Shown here: in pieces, positions 22,501 through 33,136 of the stretch
How positions within the stretch are numbered: the first letter of the stretch is position 1
Layout of the letters: the number at the start of each line of letters is the position of its first letter
Assembly: GCF_000224145.3 (NCBI RefSeq)
Contig: NC_020175.2
Coordinates: 256,512 to 320,511, forward strand
Length of the DNA stretch: 64,000 bases
DNA from: Ciona intestinalis
Taxonomy: Eukaryota; Chordata; Ascidiacea; Phlebobranchia; Cionidae
Direction: 5' to 3'
The notes under the pieces: model-generated
What the model was told of the DNA's origin: nothing
What the model saw: the letters and a program-made list of their open reading frames with translations, nothing else
Databases searched by the model: none
Translations under genes and position numbers: made by a program

Positions 22501-23060
22501 AACTATATTTTGTCTGCAATGTCATTATCAGTCTCAGAAGAAATTTGAAATTTACCGATTACTGGCTTTTCCCGCTGGAAATCGCCCGACTCCTTTTTGT
22601 GCAGGTAAGTAGTCATATAGATCTCCTTTCGTCGAACAACTGTTGTTGTTTTAAGCGAGAATTTTCCGCTTTTTTATTATTATTCTTTATGGGTGAGGTC
22701 CTTGACAAGGGATTTAGGCCCAGTACTCTAACACCCGGAAAGCCGATCCAAGTCTTTCATGCGACCGGTTCCGCGACATCGCAGTCAGACACGTATAGAA
22801 ACGGTCTAAGTTGACCACGCATTGTTGTACGGTCGATTTTTTTTACTTCAGCGGTTGTACATGCGGTTTTGAAGTTTTTCCAAATTTTTCAGAAGCTGTT
22901 TTGTGCCTGCTCACAAGTTACCACGTAATGTTCTGTAACTTGGTGATGGGTTGTATTTCTGTATGGCTGACAATTCGAACAGCCTTGTGGCGATTATACA
23001 TTTGTAATGCGAAGTAAGAATATAAACAGTCAGTTGAACTAACATATATATATATAAATA

Positions 23061-23257
23061 TATAGAAGGGTGGGGGAAGATGGGACACCTTTAGCACGTA
23101 GTTACCAAATATTTAGATTGTGTTTTAAACAATTAACAACGGTATATGGGAGTCGGGAGGATACAGTTCTATGATTATTTGAATTTCCTTTGTTTGCTAC
23201 CAATTGTGACTTGAAAATAGAATGAAAAGGTGTCCCATCTTCCCCCACCCTACTATA
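23061..23257. mobile_element. MITE family 1, well-preserved copy
   Basis: Termini 'gaagggtgggggaagatggg' and 'cccatcttcccccaccctac' form an inverted repeat of about 25 bases. It is flanked by TA-rich DNA, so a TA target is likely. No coding capacity. Confidence 0.88.
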
Positions 23258-23893
23258 TATAAACTTTGTAACAAAACAATAAAGATGCGTTATATATAAA
23301 TAAATACCACTGCAAGAAAAGATTAAAATTAAAAATGTTGCAACCGAATGAAATTTATAAATTTTTTAGGTGTGTTACGTGAACGAATTTTAGGTGCGAC
23401 TGACCAGACTGGTGTAGGATTTCTTAACAGTTTTATGACATATAAAAACTAATATAATTAAACAATTAGAACGGATAATGCTTGAATACACTAACGTTTT
23501 GACCACAATAATCAAATACACCAACATTACTCAACCATGCACCACAAGAACTGCCGATCTTATACAATATTCGGGCGGATTTAACAAACAGGAGAAAAGG
23601 CGCACTCGCGCCACGACGACCAATCATGCTCAAGGGTGGTTTAGCAGGAGACGTATCAACTCAACACAAAAGTCAGTAACAACGAGAGTAAAAATAGAAA
23701 CAGTGCAGAAGGACGCCACACCAAAATAGACACAAAGGCCAACATTCAACACAATAAAACAATACGTCACAGTCACAGGTGTCAATCATTGAATTGGCAT
23801 TTCTTTATCTTTTGGGTTAAATGCTGATGGAGGTTTTTTAATTGGCAGATACGTTCTATGATATGTATTTATCCTGCTTGGTTTTCAATATTT

Positions 23894-26462
23894 TTAGATA
23901 CGACATCCAGTATTTACGTAACCCATTTTTACTGACAATGTTCTCGAATTGCTGCTGCTTCCCGCAGTGTTCCCCTGCATGTTTCGATCAGTTGCAACAC
24001 GATTGCTGTTTGTAATGTGTCCAACGTTAAGGCTTGAAACGTTGCGTAGTTCATACGCGAATGTAAATAAGTAGATTATTGCTGAGTAGACAAGGAACCA
24101 TTCTGAAACAGTAGCAACCATGTACAAAGTTTCAGATGATCTGTCGATCTGTAATGAGTTGGTTCAGTAATGTTAAACCAGTATATATATATAATATGTG
24201 TATGTGTGTGTTTTGTATGCTTATGAGTTAACCTGACGCTCATAGTTAAGTTGGTGCAGTTATTGCAGTGTGTGGATACGCAGACATCAACTTTTGGTTG
24301 GTTTGGTCATTTATATCCTCGTGGGTAGAAACTAAATTATTTTATTCATATCAGGCAATAGTAATTCTTATTAGCGCAGTGTAGAAAAGCGTGCGACGAT
24401 CAAGACGTTGATAAATTCGCTTTTGAACTAAATCCGAAACATTGGCTTTAGTGTATAGGCAGCTGTATAGTTATAGCAGCGTGCAATTATATAATCCTTA
24501 TAATAGTATTAGATTAATTAGAAAGTAAATATTAAATACAGTACTGAGGTAAGATGGATACTGTTAAAATAGAATAACATCCCGTATTTCCTGATCGTGT
24601 TTTTTAACAAAGTCCGTTTACAGTCGTGAAGATGCGGATATATAAATTTGTTAATGGTTTTTGTTTACCAAAAGGTACGGGAAAACAGAACCATACAAGA
24701 ACCATCTTACCCCAACCTACTTTATTTAAACAAAACTAAGATGCTTCTTACTTACCCTAGCCAGAATAATTCCTATAAGAACTATCCACCGTGGAGTTTG
24801 GAGGTTAAGGGAACATCAGGATGGCGTGATGCATATGTGTGTTACTGTGTTATCTTATTATTATACTTGGTTATTCGTTAGCTAAATTATATCGGAAAAG
24901 TAGTTGTAGCTAAATATGCCTTATCTATCAACAGTCGTTACAGGGGCAACGACAGTCGTAACACGGGTTTTCTGTTCTATACACCTAGCTCGCTTACAAG
25001 TTATACCCTGTATATAACTTTTTAAGTATAAATTGTCCATTCTCTTAAGACTTATAGGGTCTTATAGCGAGGCATTCCATATAGGACCTGGGAATCAGGC
25101 TGGAGTTGCCCATTTCCCCAAACGGAAGTGGTTATAACGCGTGTGTTCTGTTTTCATACATTTTGATCGCTTACTGTCTGTGCGGTTGAGGACTAATGGT
25201 TTAGGCCAGATTTGTCTCGTTATTCCATTTTCTTATATATAACGCCATAATAACTATTTTAAAAGGATACACACAACACCAGATGCAGTCCCTGTAGCGG
25301 CCAGTAGGAACCTTAAAGCTACTACCGTCTTATGTGTAGCAAGTCTGCACGATAATATGAAAACTAGCCAACTGTATATAACGGATCCCACGAACGCTAT
25401 GCCGGCTCCGATCCAATGCGGAACTGGGACCAAATTCCACTGTTTGGAAAAATACATGAAATTCTGGTTAGTGTGCTAAAAATGTCTAGGTAGCCGTGAC
25501 TTTGGGTCATTGGTCAACTCTGACTTGGTTACCAAAATAATCGCGTTTTAAACAATATAATCAACGCTATTTTAGGTTCGTATAAGGGTACGGTTGTATA
25601 ATTATGTAAATATCATTTGTTTACCATCAGATTTGGACGCGAAACAAGATTAAAACAAATATCTTCGTGAGATCATCTAACTACAGCCTATTACTTATAA
25701 AACTGGTTTTTCTTTTGGAGCTGGAAAACGACCCATATATAGGGTAAATAATTTGGCTATTTATTACGTATGCAACTTTCGGGGAATACCCACCTGGAAA
25801 GCACCCACCATCGTTAGGCCAAAACAGGAAATGCCGCCAATAATTATAGCAGCTGTATTGACACGTGATCCTGGAATGTGGTGATCGACGAATCTAGTGA
25901 AAAAATAAATGTTTTCTTTGCGTGGTGGGGCAACAGCAGTGGTTATAAGACGGGTGTTCCATTTCATACATCACCACTTAACTCTATTAGTGGGCTAAAT
26001 CGTAATAATAGTATGTTTAAACCCTACTATATATCAAGCGTCCTTACTTGTAATACGAAAACATTGTAAGCAACAGAAATATCGCAGCCCATGTTAAAAA
26101 TAAGGTGAACAAACAACTTTCCGGGGGGGTTCCCCCTGTGTTGCTGACGTACGGCCACAGCGGAGGCGACACCACGTGGCCGCTTGTAACTGCTATGCCG
26201 TAGCTGTGATAGAAAAGTTAGAATTTAAAACAAGTTAAAAATAGCTGTTTTGGTAAAAACACGTAAATTTTAATATACTAAAGTTTCGTTTTCCATCCGC
26301 CAAGTTATACACAAGATAATTGTATGCGGTCAGACACGTATATAGGGTGACGGGCTAGAATTTAATGAGAATTATATAAACTTACCAAATAAAGAATCCC
26401 ACCCCCATTAGTAAAAATACTGCTGTAGGAAAATATACGAAAGACTTGACGACTCCCGGCAT
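23894..26462 (-). CDS. TMEM150: TMEM150-family (Frag1/DRAM/Sfk1) membrane protein
   Basis: Five minus-strand exons: 26462-26386, 26203-26048, 25893-25794, 25439-25275 and 24148-23894. The phases (2, 2, 0, 0) fit throughout and give 250 residues, within the family range of roughly 230-275. Exon 1 starts MPGVVKSFVYFPTAVFLLMG, the first membrane helix. Exon 2 carries the family motif 'PYVSNTGGTPPESCLF'. Exon 3 has 'RVNTAAIIIGG..GAFQ', exon 4 'PHWIGAGIAFVGS', and exon 5 'SEWFLVYSAIIYLFTFAYE', followed by a Ser-rich cytosolic tail. Six membrane helices are expected. DRAM relatives act in autophagy, and TMEM150 members at the plasma membrane in phosphoinositide kinase complexes; which role applies here is unknown. 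Spacing around PHWIGAG and SEW fits TMEM150A/C better than DRAM. Confidence 0.86.
24541..24723. mobile_element. MITE family 2
   Basis: Ends 'gaggtaagatggatactgtt' and 'aaccatcttaccccaaccta'. It is related to family 1 internally but has different termini. It lies in intron 4 of the TMEM150 gene. Confidence 0.65.
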
Positions 26463-27115
26463 CACTTTTTGTGTTAGATTTTAAGCTTAATGTCAGAATA
26501 TTAAAATATTCCAGGCGGACTTATTAATAGAAATACATTTTAGATTTTAAATTTGTTCTTACAGATATTATTTGGGCTTACTACTTAACTGGGAACTTTT
26601 AATACACCTCTGCTTTTTCTACACAGCACCTATACTTATATACAAAGCAGGTATTTAATTATACGAGTTGCCTTTAAAAAAAGAAAGCTATCTACGGCTA
26701 TGAACATGTTTACTGTCGTTTACTCTTCATTGTAATATCCAGCCTGACTTTTAATATCCAGTCGTAATCTTTTATGTTACAATATATTTATATTGCGCAT
26801 TGTAGAACACCTGTGTGAGAAGGCACTTGGACATCCAAGGCATTATGCCATATGTGTGTTTAAATAGAAATAGAAACCTGGGCTATCTCGTGAAAAAATT
26901 ATATTACACAAACCCTAATATTGACATACAAACAGCAAATTTCCAAGATCGCGCGACAATCAATGGACTTGATTTACCAAGGGATTGTACTCGCATTGTT
27001 ACGACATTCTCGAAGGTTTACGACTTGTGTCAATAACCTGGACGTGAAGGGCGAACCAAGTGCTTATGTATTTTTGTGGTGTAAGATGGATACTATTGGC
27101 GCATAACATCCCATA
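26463..27115. other. Spacer upstream of TMEM150, no gene supported
   Basis: AT-rich. It should contain the TMEM150 promoter. An open frame at 26815-27036 shows no recognisable domain. A partial family-2 MITE end lies at about 27080-27115. Confidence 0.4.
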
Positions 27116-27309
27116 TAGTAGGGTGGGCTAAGACGGGACACCTTTAGCACATAATATCCAAATATCCTGATCGTGTTTTAAACAATTAGAATGGGTCTAT
27201 GGGAGTCGTGAGGATACGGTTTTATAATTTTTTAAATCTTCTTTGTTCACTAACAAATGGGACAAGAAAACAGAATAAAAAGGTGTCCCATGTTACCCTA
27301 CCCTATTAT
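27116..27309. mobile_element. MITE family 1, next to or inside a family-2 end
   Basis: 'tagtagggtgggctaagacg' and 'aggtgtcccatgttacccta' are the two ends. It directly follows a family-2 end (gtaagatggatactattggc), which suggests insertion into that element. Confidence 0.8.
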
Positions 27310-27434
27310 ATATCATAACGTTTTATAGTACTCTAGGGAAAGATGGATACTGTTGGCACTTAAAATGCAGTCGTAAAAGTTACATACATGGTAACTTGTA
27401 AGCGGGCACGAGGTATATGAAACGGAACATCCGT

Positions 27435-27780
27435 GTTATAACGAGTGTTGTTTTTTGGCCATTTCGATTTTTGTTCACAAATAACGCGAACATTTGTTGA
27501 ATCGTGCGATTGAACCTCTCAGCCAAACCTGGAGAATGAGGATGGTATGGCGTATTCTTAAACTGGAGTAACCGACAGATTTCCTGGAACAGCAAGGAAT
27601 TAAAATCACACCCTGGACATATAGGCGGCGGTGGATATTCCCTGTGTCGATCCAATGAAACACCAATGTTTTCCGCCATAAATCAGGTAATCTTTTCGCG
27701 ATAATGTCCGCATAATCTAAAACAAACTGTTTAAACCGCGCGTACTGGTCGTTCGTTAAACCTTTTAACGGAGTCAATCA
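27435..27780 (-). mobile_element. Ty3/gypsy retrotransposon relic (RT N-terminal region joined to integrase)
   Basis: On the minus strand, the upstream part reads FVLDYADIIAKRLPDLWRKT then a short HWIDTG motif, typical of the region entering the gypsy reverse transcriptase. After a frame change it reads 'NTPYHPHSPGLAERFNRTIQ', the end of a gypsy integrase core. The RT palm, RNase H and most of the integrase between them are missing, and the reading frame is broken, so it is an inactive internally deleted fragment. Composite-SINE tail sequence abuts it at 27380-27435. Confidence 0.75.
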
Positions 27781-27889
27781 CAGATGCCAGATATTCGGGG
27801 AATATTATAGGTTTGGGCTTCGTTTTTTCTATTTTCAGTGAGTTTAATGTTCTTGCAAAACAAAGTTATTACCCGAGGTTGGCTAACTT

Positions 27890-28200
27890 GGCGCCGTAGC
27901 ACAGTTGGTCAGCGCGCCTGCCTCTAACCTAGAGGTAATGGGTATAAGGCGCTTCGCTTCTATACCATCCTGGGCGTATGTGTCCTTGGCCAAGACACTT
28001 AACGGCAATTACTGCAATCCAGTGGTCACTAATAGGTTGTCTAAATTATCAGACATACAAAAAAATCAAAAAAATCCTAACAAATATTCACCCACAAAGT
28101 TACATAGCCTACATGGTAACTCGTAAGCTGGCACGAGGGGTATGAAACAAACCACACGTGTTTAACGACTGTCGTTTTCCGGCCACGCAAGGATAAAGTA
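27890..28200 (+). mobile_element. Composite SINE, complete (tRNA-like head plus tail)
   Basis: Starts ggcgccgtagcacagttggt (A-box-like). The middle is 'gtgtccttggccaagacact' and 'taataggttgtctaaattat', followed by an A-rich linker and the dispersed tail 'taactcgtaagctggcacga..actgtcgttttcc'. This copy shows that head and tail are parts of one element. It fits the composite SINE described from Ciona. Confidence 0.8.
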
Positions 28201-28412
28201 AGTTACATTCATGCATTCAACTTTAAAGACAATATATGCGGTGTTTACATAGTTTGTGCATCGACATAAATTTCATTTACCATCTACTCTAGCATAAACA
28301 TCACAATGGTTAAAGTGGGTAGGGCAGGGGTTTCCCCTTTTGCAAAACAAAAAGCAATACATCATTAAATTACGTCAAGTTGTTTGGTTACTTAAATACA
28401 TATTGTGTGATA

Positions 28413-31400
28413 ATGGTAAAATCGAATCTAATATTTCGTCAGGTAAGTTAAATGTTGTTGACTTGTTTTGCAAAAATAATAAAACTTATTACGAGTTGTT
28501 TAGTTTTAACATTACTGTTGTGTTTTTAACTTAAAATGTTGTTTTTTTGCAGTTGTTTGATTCGGACACATCAACATACACGTATTTGCTTGGATGTGAA
28601 AAAACCAAAGATGCCATGATCATTGAACCTGTACTTGAATGTGTAAGTTTGAATGCTATAAATGTTCTTCCATGTTTTATCTATTAATGAACGTTGTGTG
28701 TTTATGTTGTATCTGTTCCTCTTTTTGTTTATCAAACTATTTAAAACCAAACTACATGTTGTTTAGGTTGAAAGAGATTTAAAACTTGTGAATGAGCTTG
28801 GGTTGAATCTAATATATGGAGGTGAGTTTTATCAGGTTTTTTATGTACTATATATATATATAGGTATATATATAACTTATAATAACATTTACTTCAAACT
28901 GTTACATATTAGTAAATGGTCTAGGCCCAGTCTGCAGAGTATGGCAGTTCCTGACGAGATCTCGCGCGTGCAAGACGGTTATTTTTCGCGTGCACGCGTG
29001 CTATCATTAAAAATCTGCCAGCAAAGCATGCACATTTCAAGCCACGTTAGGAAATCTTACCTATTAATTTAATACGTATTTTTTTTTCTTTATTTAATTA
29101 ATTGGCGTGCGTGGGACAAATTGTGGGGTGCATTACCAAAAGTCGGTAAAAAATCGCGCGTACACCTGCCATACTCTGCAGTCTGGCTCTAGGCTTGACG
29201 CTGCTATCATTGTTGGTGTATGTGTCCTTGGACAAGACACTTACAGACAAACCATGATTCCGTCTCCCCGTATGGCAGATGGACATTTGTCTTCTAAGTC
29301 CATGAAACAAATGACAGAATATTCTTTCACTTAATATTGGCCTCTTGGTTTGTAATTGGCTGTCATTTGCTAATTATAGTTGTTAGTTATGATATATTGA
29401 TATATAGTGAAAGTATGCATATTAGATAGGCTAGCCTAATGAAGTTACACTCTGAATCTGGGCAGTCATTAACGCAATAATGATGTATAGTGTATCACTG
29501 TCTCTGTGGGGTAAGATGGATACTACCACTATAAGCAAATAACATCCCATATTTCCTACTCGTGTTTAACAAGTAACTACATTCCTTTGAAGTTGTAAGA
29601 ATGCGGTTGTATAATTACGTAAATATTCATTGTTTACTACCATATGTAAAGATAAGTGAGAATGAAAACATGAACCATCTTACCCCAAGCTACTGTATTA
29701 AAGTAACTGTCAACCTGTCACTTTACTTGTGTAAGCTATTGCATGCAATACTATACAGTTAACACGCATGTACACACTGATCACACCACTGGCACTGGTC
29801 AGATCAAGAAGTCTATACCAAACTGTAAATCGGTGTTGGGAGCAAATAGTGGTGGAAAAGCTGATCTTTATTTGAAAGATGGAGATAATCTGTTGGTTGG
29901 AAACTTGGTATGTTCTGTTTAAAAATAAGTAAGTAGTTATGGTGTGGACACACTTACTAAATTAGATGAGCCTTGAACCTGGTGTCCTTTGGTTGCGTTG
30001 CAAAAATTACTTACATGTATGGAGATTGGTTTATAAGTTTTGTTGAATGTGTGACATAGTTTTCCGTAATTAAACGATAAAGAATAATATGAGTTGAAAT
30101 AAACTTAGATATTTTACTTAGACGGTTGAATGTCGATACACACCTGGTCATACTCTGGGTTGTTTCACGTTTGTTCTTCATGAAGATCGAATCGCTTTTA
30201 CCGGGGATGCTGTCTTTGTCAGGGGGTGTGGGAGGACTGACTTACATCACAGTAACTATTAGAAAATTTGTAAAAAATAGTTGCATTACAGAAGGCTATT
30301 TGTGGGGAAAAATAAAAAAGGCATTTTACCCTATTAAGTCAAGCTAAATTTGCTGTTGTATTTTGTAAAGTAGTTGTATGTTTAAACCTGTGCCAGCTAT
30401 AAAACTTGCCCTCATTATGGCTGGGATACTTTGAGCTGCTTTCTTTTTTGTAAGTTTCAAATGATTTATATCAACATTACTATTGGTGGCAACCTGGGGT
30501 GGTGTGCGAAAGTTGTGTTTTCTGCATTAATCAGTAACATTACAACCAAAGTTAGATTTGTTTCACAGGAATGGCTATCTATCTTCACCTGTCTCCCTGC
30601 ATTTTAAAAAGTTTTATTATGATATGGCATTAAGCAGATATGATTATTGTATTTTATTCTTAGGTTGTGCGAAAACTCTGTACCACTCCGTGCACAGCAA
30701 AATATTCTCATTACCCTCAGATTATAAACTTTATCCAGCTCATGATTATAAAGGTGAGGTTTGTAAGAAATCTAGTTTGGCCATTATGTTAAAAAATGTA
30801 ATCACCCACAGGCCACCAAGTAGCATACATAGTAACTTGTAAGCTGGGGGTGACATTGTTAAAATGCAGTTCCATGTATATTTGTCAAACATAGGGAACC
30901 CCATTAATGAATGTGGTGAATGCAATATACTTTGTCTCTGCTTGATGACATGACACCCTAGCCAGCTTAACATTACGTCTTATATTGAAGGTATGAGTGT
31001 GACAACGGTGGGTGAAGAGAAACTTTACAATCCACGATTAACTAAAACTGTTGATGAGTTTGTGCAAATAATGAGCAATCTTAAACTAGATTTACCAAGG
31101 AGAATAGGTAATATAAGTAGCTTTGCAAGGGACCAAGCTGTATTGGTAAGGTCCTACTGTAAGGCATGCTTTGCTACTTAGAAGAATTTAGGCAACATTT
31201 GGCTCATATAAAAATTTGCTGCTGTCTGTTGTAGGTTAGAATAATAGAATATCATCATTGGTAATGGATTTTAAACAAAAATAATATCTGAATATGATTA
31301 AATGTTACTTATCGACGCTAACAGGGCAATGACAATCCTTGTTATAAAGCGGAAAGTCATTATTTTTTGAGGTCTTTTTATGTATGGCTGACAATTTAGA

Positions 31401-31820
31401 CAACCATTTAGCGGCCACAGTCTGGAACTTGTATCCTTTAAAGGGCCTAAACACACTCAAATGTACCTCGCTTTAATAGATAGAGTGTGTTTTTCTAATT
31501 CCAACGACACCTTACTTGTTTTAATCGGTTCTGTATAACCAAAGATATTCCAGCTCAAACACCGTGAAATTCATAAAACTGATTTGAAAGTTGCTTGGCG
31601 AAAAAATTGAGAAGTGTACTAAGTATTTTTGGAATCAATAAAACAGTCGCTTTATGAATTTACCATAAAAAAACAAAAGTGATGTGGGGTGTGTTTAGGC
31701 CCTTTAAGTTCAAGGCAACATGCTAACCACTGTGCCACGGCGCACCAGACATTTCATTATATGTTTACTTTTTCAGATACTTCTTATCCTGCAAACCTGG
31801 TGTGTGGAATTCAAGACTAA
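28413..31820 (+). CDS. ETHE1: ETHE1-like persulfide dioxygenase, upstream tandem copy (A)
   Basis: Eight exons: 28413-28442, 28553-28642, 28767-28821, 29759-29907, 30122-30251, 30664-30753, 30991-31107 and 31777-31820. All phases fit, giving 234 residues. It starts [10 protein letters not shown], continuing into [14 protein letters not shown]. The metallo-beta-lactamase motif is NTHVHTDH (62, 64, 66, 67), with TPGH118 and FTGD137; H62, H118 and D137 correspond to the iron ligands H79, H135 and D154 of human ETHE1 at a constant offset of 17. 'VRGCGRTD' and 'YPAHDYKG' are also conserved. ETHE1 oxidises glutathione persulfide to sulfite in mitochondrial sulfide catabolism. No N-terminal transit peptide is visible. 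After RGCGRTD it has LHHS where copy B has FQQG. A poly(A) signal aataaa is at 31841-31846. Confidence 0.9.
29503..29695. mobile_element. MITE family 2
   Basis: Ends 'tctgtggggtaagatggata' and 'gaaccatcttaccccaagct'. It lies in intron 3 of ETHE1 copy A; copy B lacks it at the same place, so it inserted after the gene duplication. Confidence 0.75.
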
Positions 31821-31840
31821 TATACCATATGGTCAAAACT

Positions 31841-31846
31841 AATAAA
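31841..31846 (+). promoter_or_regulatory. Poly(A) signal of ETHE1 copy A
   Basis: aataaa lies 21 bases after the stop codon. The first AATAAA after the stop is this one. Confidence 0.6.
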
Positions 31847-32217
31847 TTTTATGCTTATTAAAAAATCAATACTGATCATTACTCGCTACTAACTTGTGTT
31901 TTTTACCTCGATTGGTTGCACTAGTATTATGCAATCGTTGTTTTAATAATTACCTAATGTAAATATTTTATGTTAATTTATATTTATTTCATGTGATATT
32001 GTATTTTGTTTATGCAAAAAAACTTGGCAATTATTTAAATCTATTTATTTATATATTTGATTTGTATCTTAACCTCAAGATTTAATTTGTGGTAGTTTTT
32101 GTGTCTATGGTCCCCTGGAATAAAATTAATTTATGCTATTATGTCACGGACAAAAGGTGTTTCTCTTTGGAAACAGGATAAATAAATTTGATCAGATTGT
32201 ATTTATTCTTGAAGTAC
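31847..32217. other. Spacer between ETHE1 copies, 5' part
   Basis: AT-rich, no gene or recognised repeat. Confidence 0.4.
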
Positions 32218-32580
32218 CTTATGCTCACTGTCAAATTATAACATGGGTGTCTTCTTATACACCAGGCACACATGGTGTATTCCTACACCTCATGCTTACT
32301 GTCGAGTTATAACATGGGTGTCCTATTATACACCAGACACACATGGTGCATTCATACACCTCATGCTTACTGTCGAGTTATAACATGGGTGTCTTGTTAT
32401 ACACCAGACATACATGGTGTATTCATACACCTTATGTTCACTGTCGTGTTATAACATGGGTGTCCTATTATACACCAGACACACATGATGCATTCATACA
32501 CCTCATGCTCACTGTCGAGTTATAACATGCTTGTCTTCCTATACACCAGGCATATAATATATTCATACACCTCATGCTCG
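32218..32580 (+). repeat. Minisatellite, about 71-bp unit, five copies
   Basis: Units read 'tgctcactgtcgagttataa', 'catgggtgtcttcttataca', 'ccagacacacatggtgcatt' and 'catacacctca'. The units differ by point changes. Related arrays in reverse orientation lie at 55282-55550, with single units at 20040-20150 and 37150-37230. Open frames across it are repeat artefacts. Confidence 0.9.
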
Positions 32581-33136
32581 GTGCAAGAAATTTAAGCATT
32601 CTACCCTTTACAGTTTATTTAAAATTAAAATCATAAAAAACAAAGAATTGCAGTCGTAACGAAGTCTATAATTTAAAACATGAAACATTAAATTTGACTT
32701 TTATGTTAAACTTGTGTGCGTGCTATGTTGCTCGGTGTGTTCAAATATATTTCGAAAGTCGCAAATATTTCAGGAATTTTCGTCACTCATGTTTTGATGG
32801 GGATTCCCCCTCCACGAAATGATCTGAGGTCATGCTTCGTCATGCTGCGTACGTGACTACGTCATGTTTTGCATAACAATATCGAGTATAAGAAACTGGT
32901 GAAGTGAACACTATGTTATTATCATTGAATGGCAGGTTAAGGTATTCTATATAAGTTACTGTAAATAGTAAAATGAATGCAGCACAAAGTTATCGGTATT
33001 TATGTTAGATAGATAAGGTTTGTTTAGTTACTGCAAAGTTAAACAATAAAAGCAAATACTAAATGTGTAGAATTTGTAGCACAGATTTAAGAATTTTACA
33101 AGATATATATCTGTTTTGAAGTAACCTACATTGAAA
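32581..33136. other. Spacer upstream of ETHE1 copy B
   Basis: No gene recognised. It must contain the copy B promoter. It includes the palindrome-rich 'gcttcgtcatgctgcgtacg' stretch near 32840. Confidence 0.4.

Larger units (their letters stand above)
21854..23893. other. Intergenic spacer between the astacin-like and TMEM150 genes
   Basis: Convergent 3' ends flank this spacer. It holds two family-1 MITEs (22327-22500 and 23061-23257), and no gene could be supported. Open frames at 22545-23017 and 23478-23729 have no domain or splice context. Confidence 0.6.

Noticed and set aside
25275..25463. DRAM identity and earlier acceptor at 25463 for the membrane-protein gene
   Set aside because: Motifs PPESCLF, RVNTAA and HWIGAGIAF and the spacing after GAFQ fit TMEM150 better, with the acceptor at 25439.
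26815..27036. 73-codon frame upstream of TMEM150
   Set aside because: No domain, runs towards repeat sequence, composition like random AT-rich translation.
32272..32525. Two 60-codon frames with repeated MVHSYTSCLL-type sequence
   Set aside because: They are frames through the 71-bp minisatellite, not genes.
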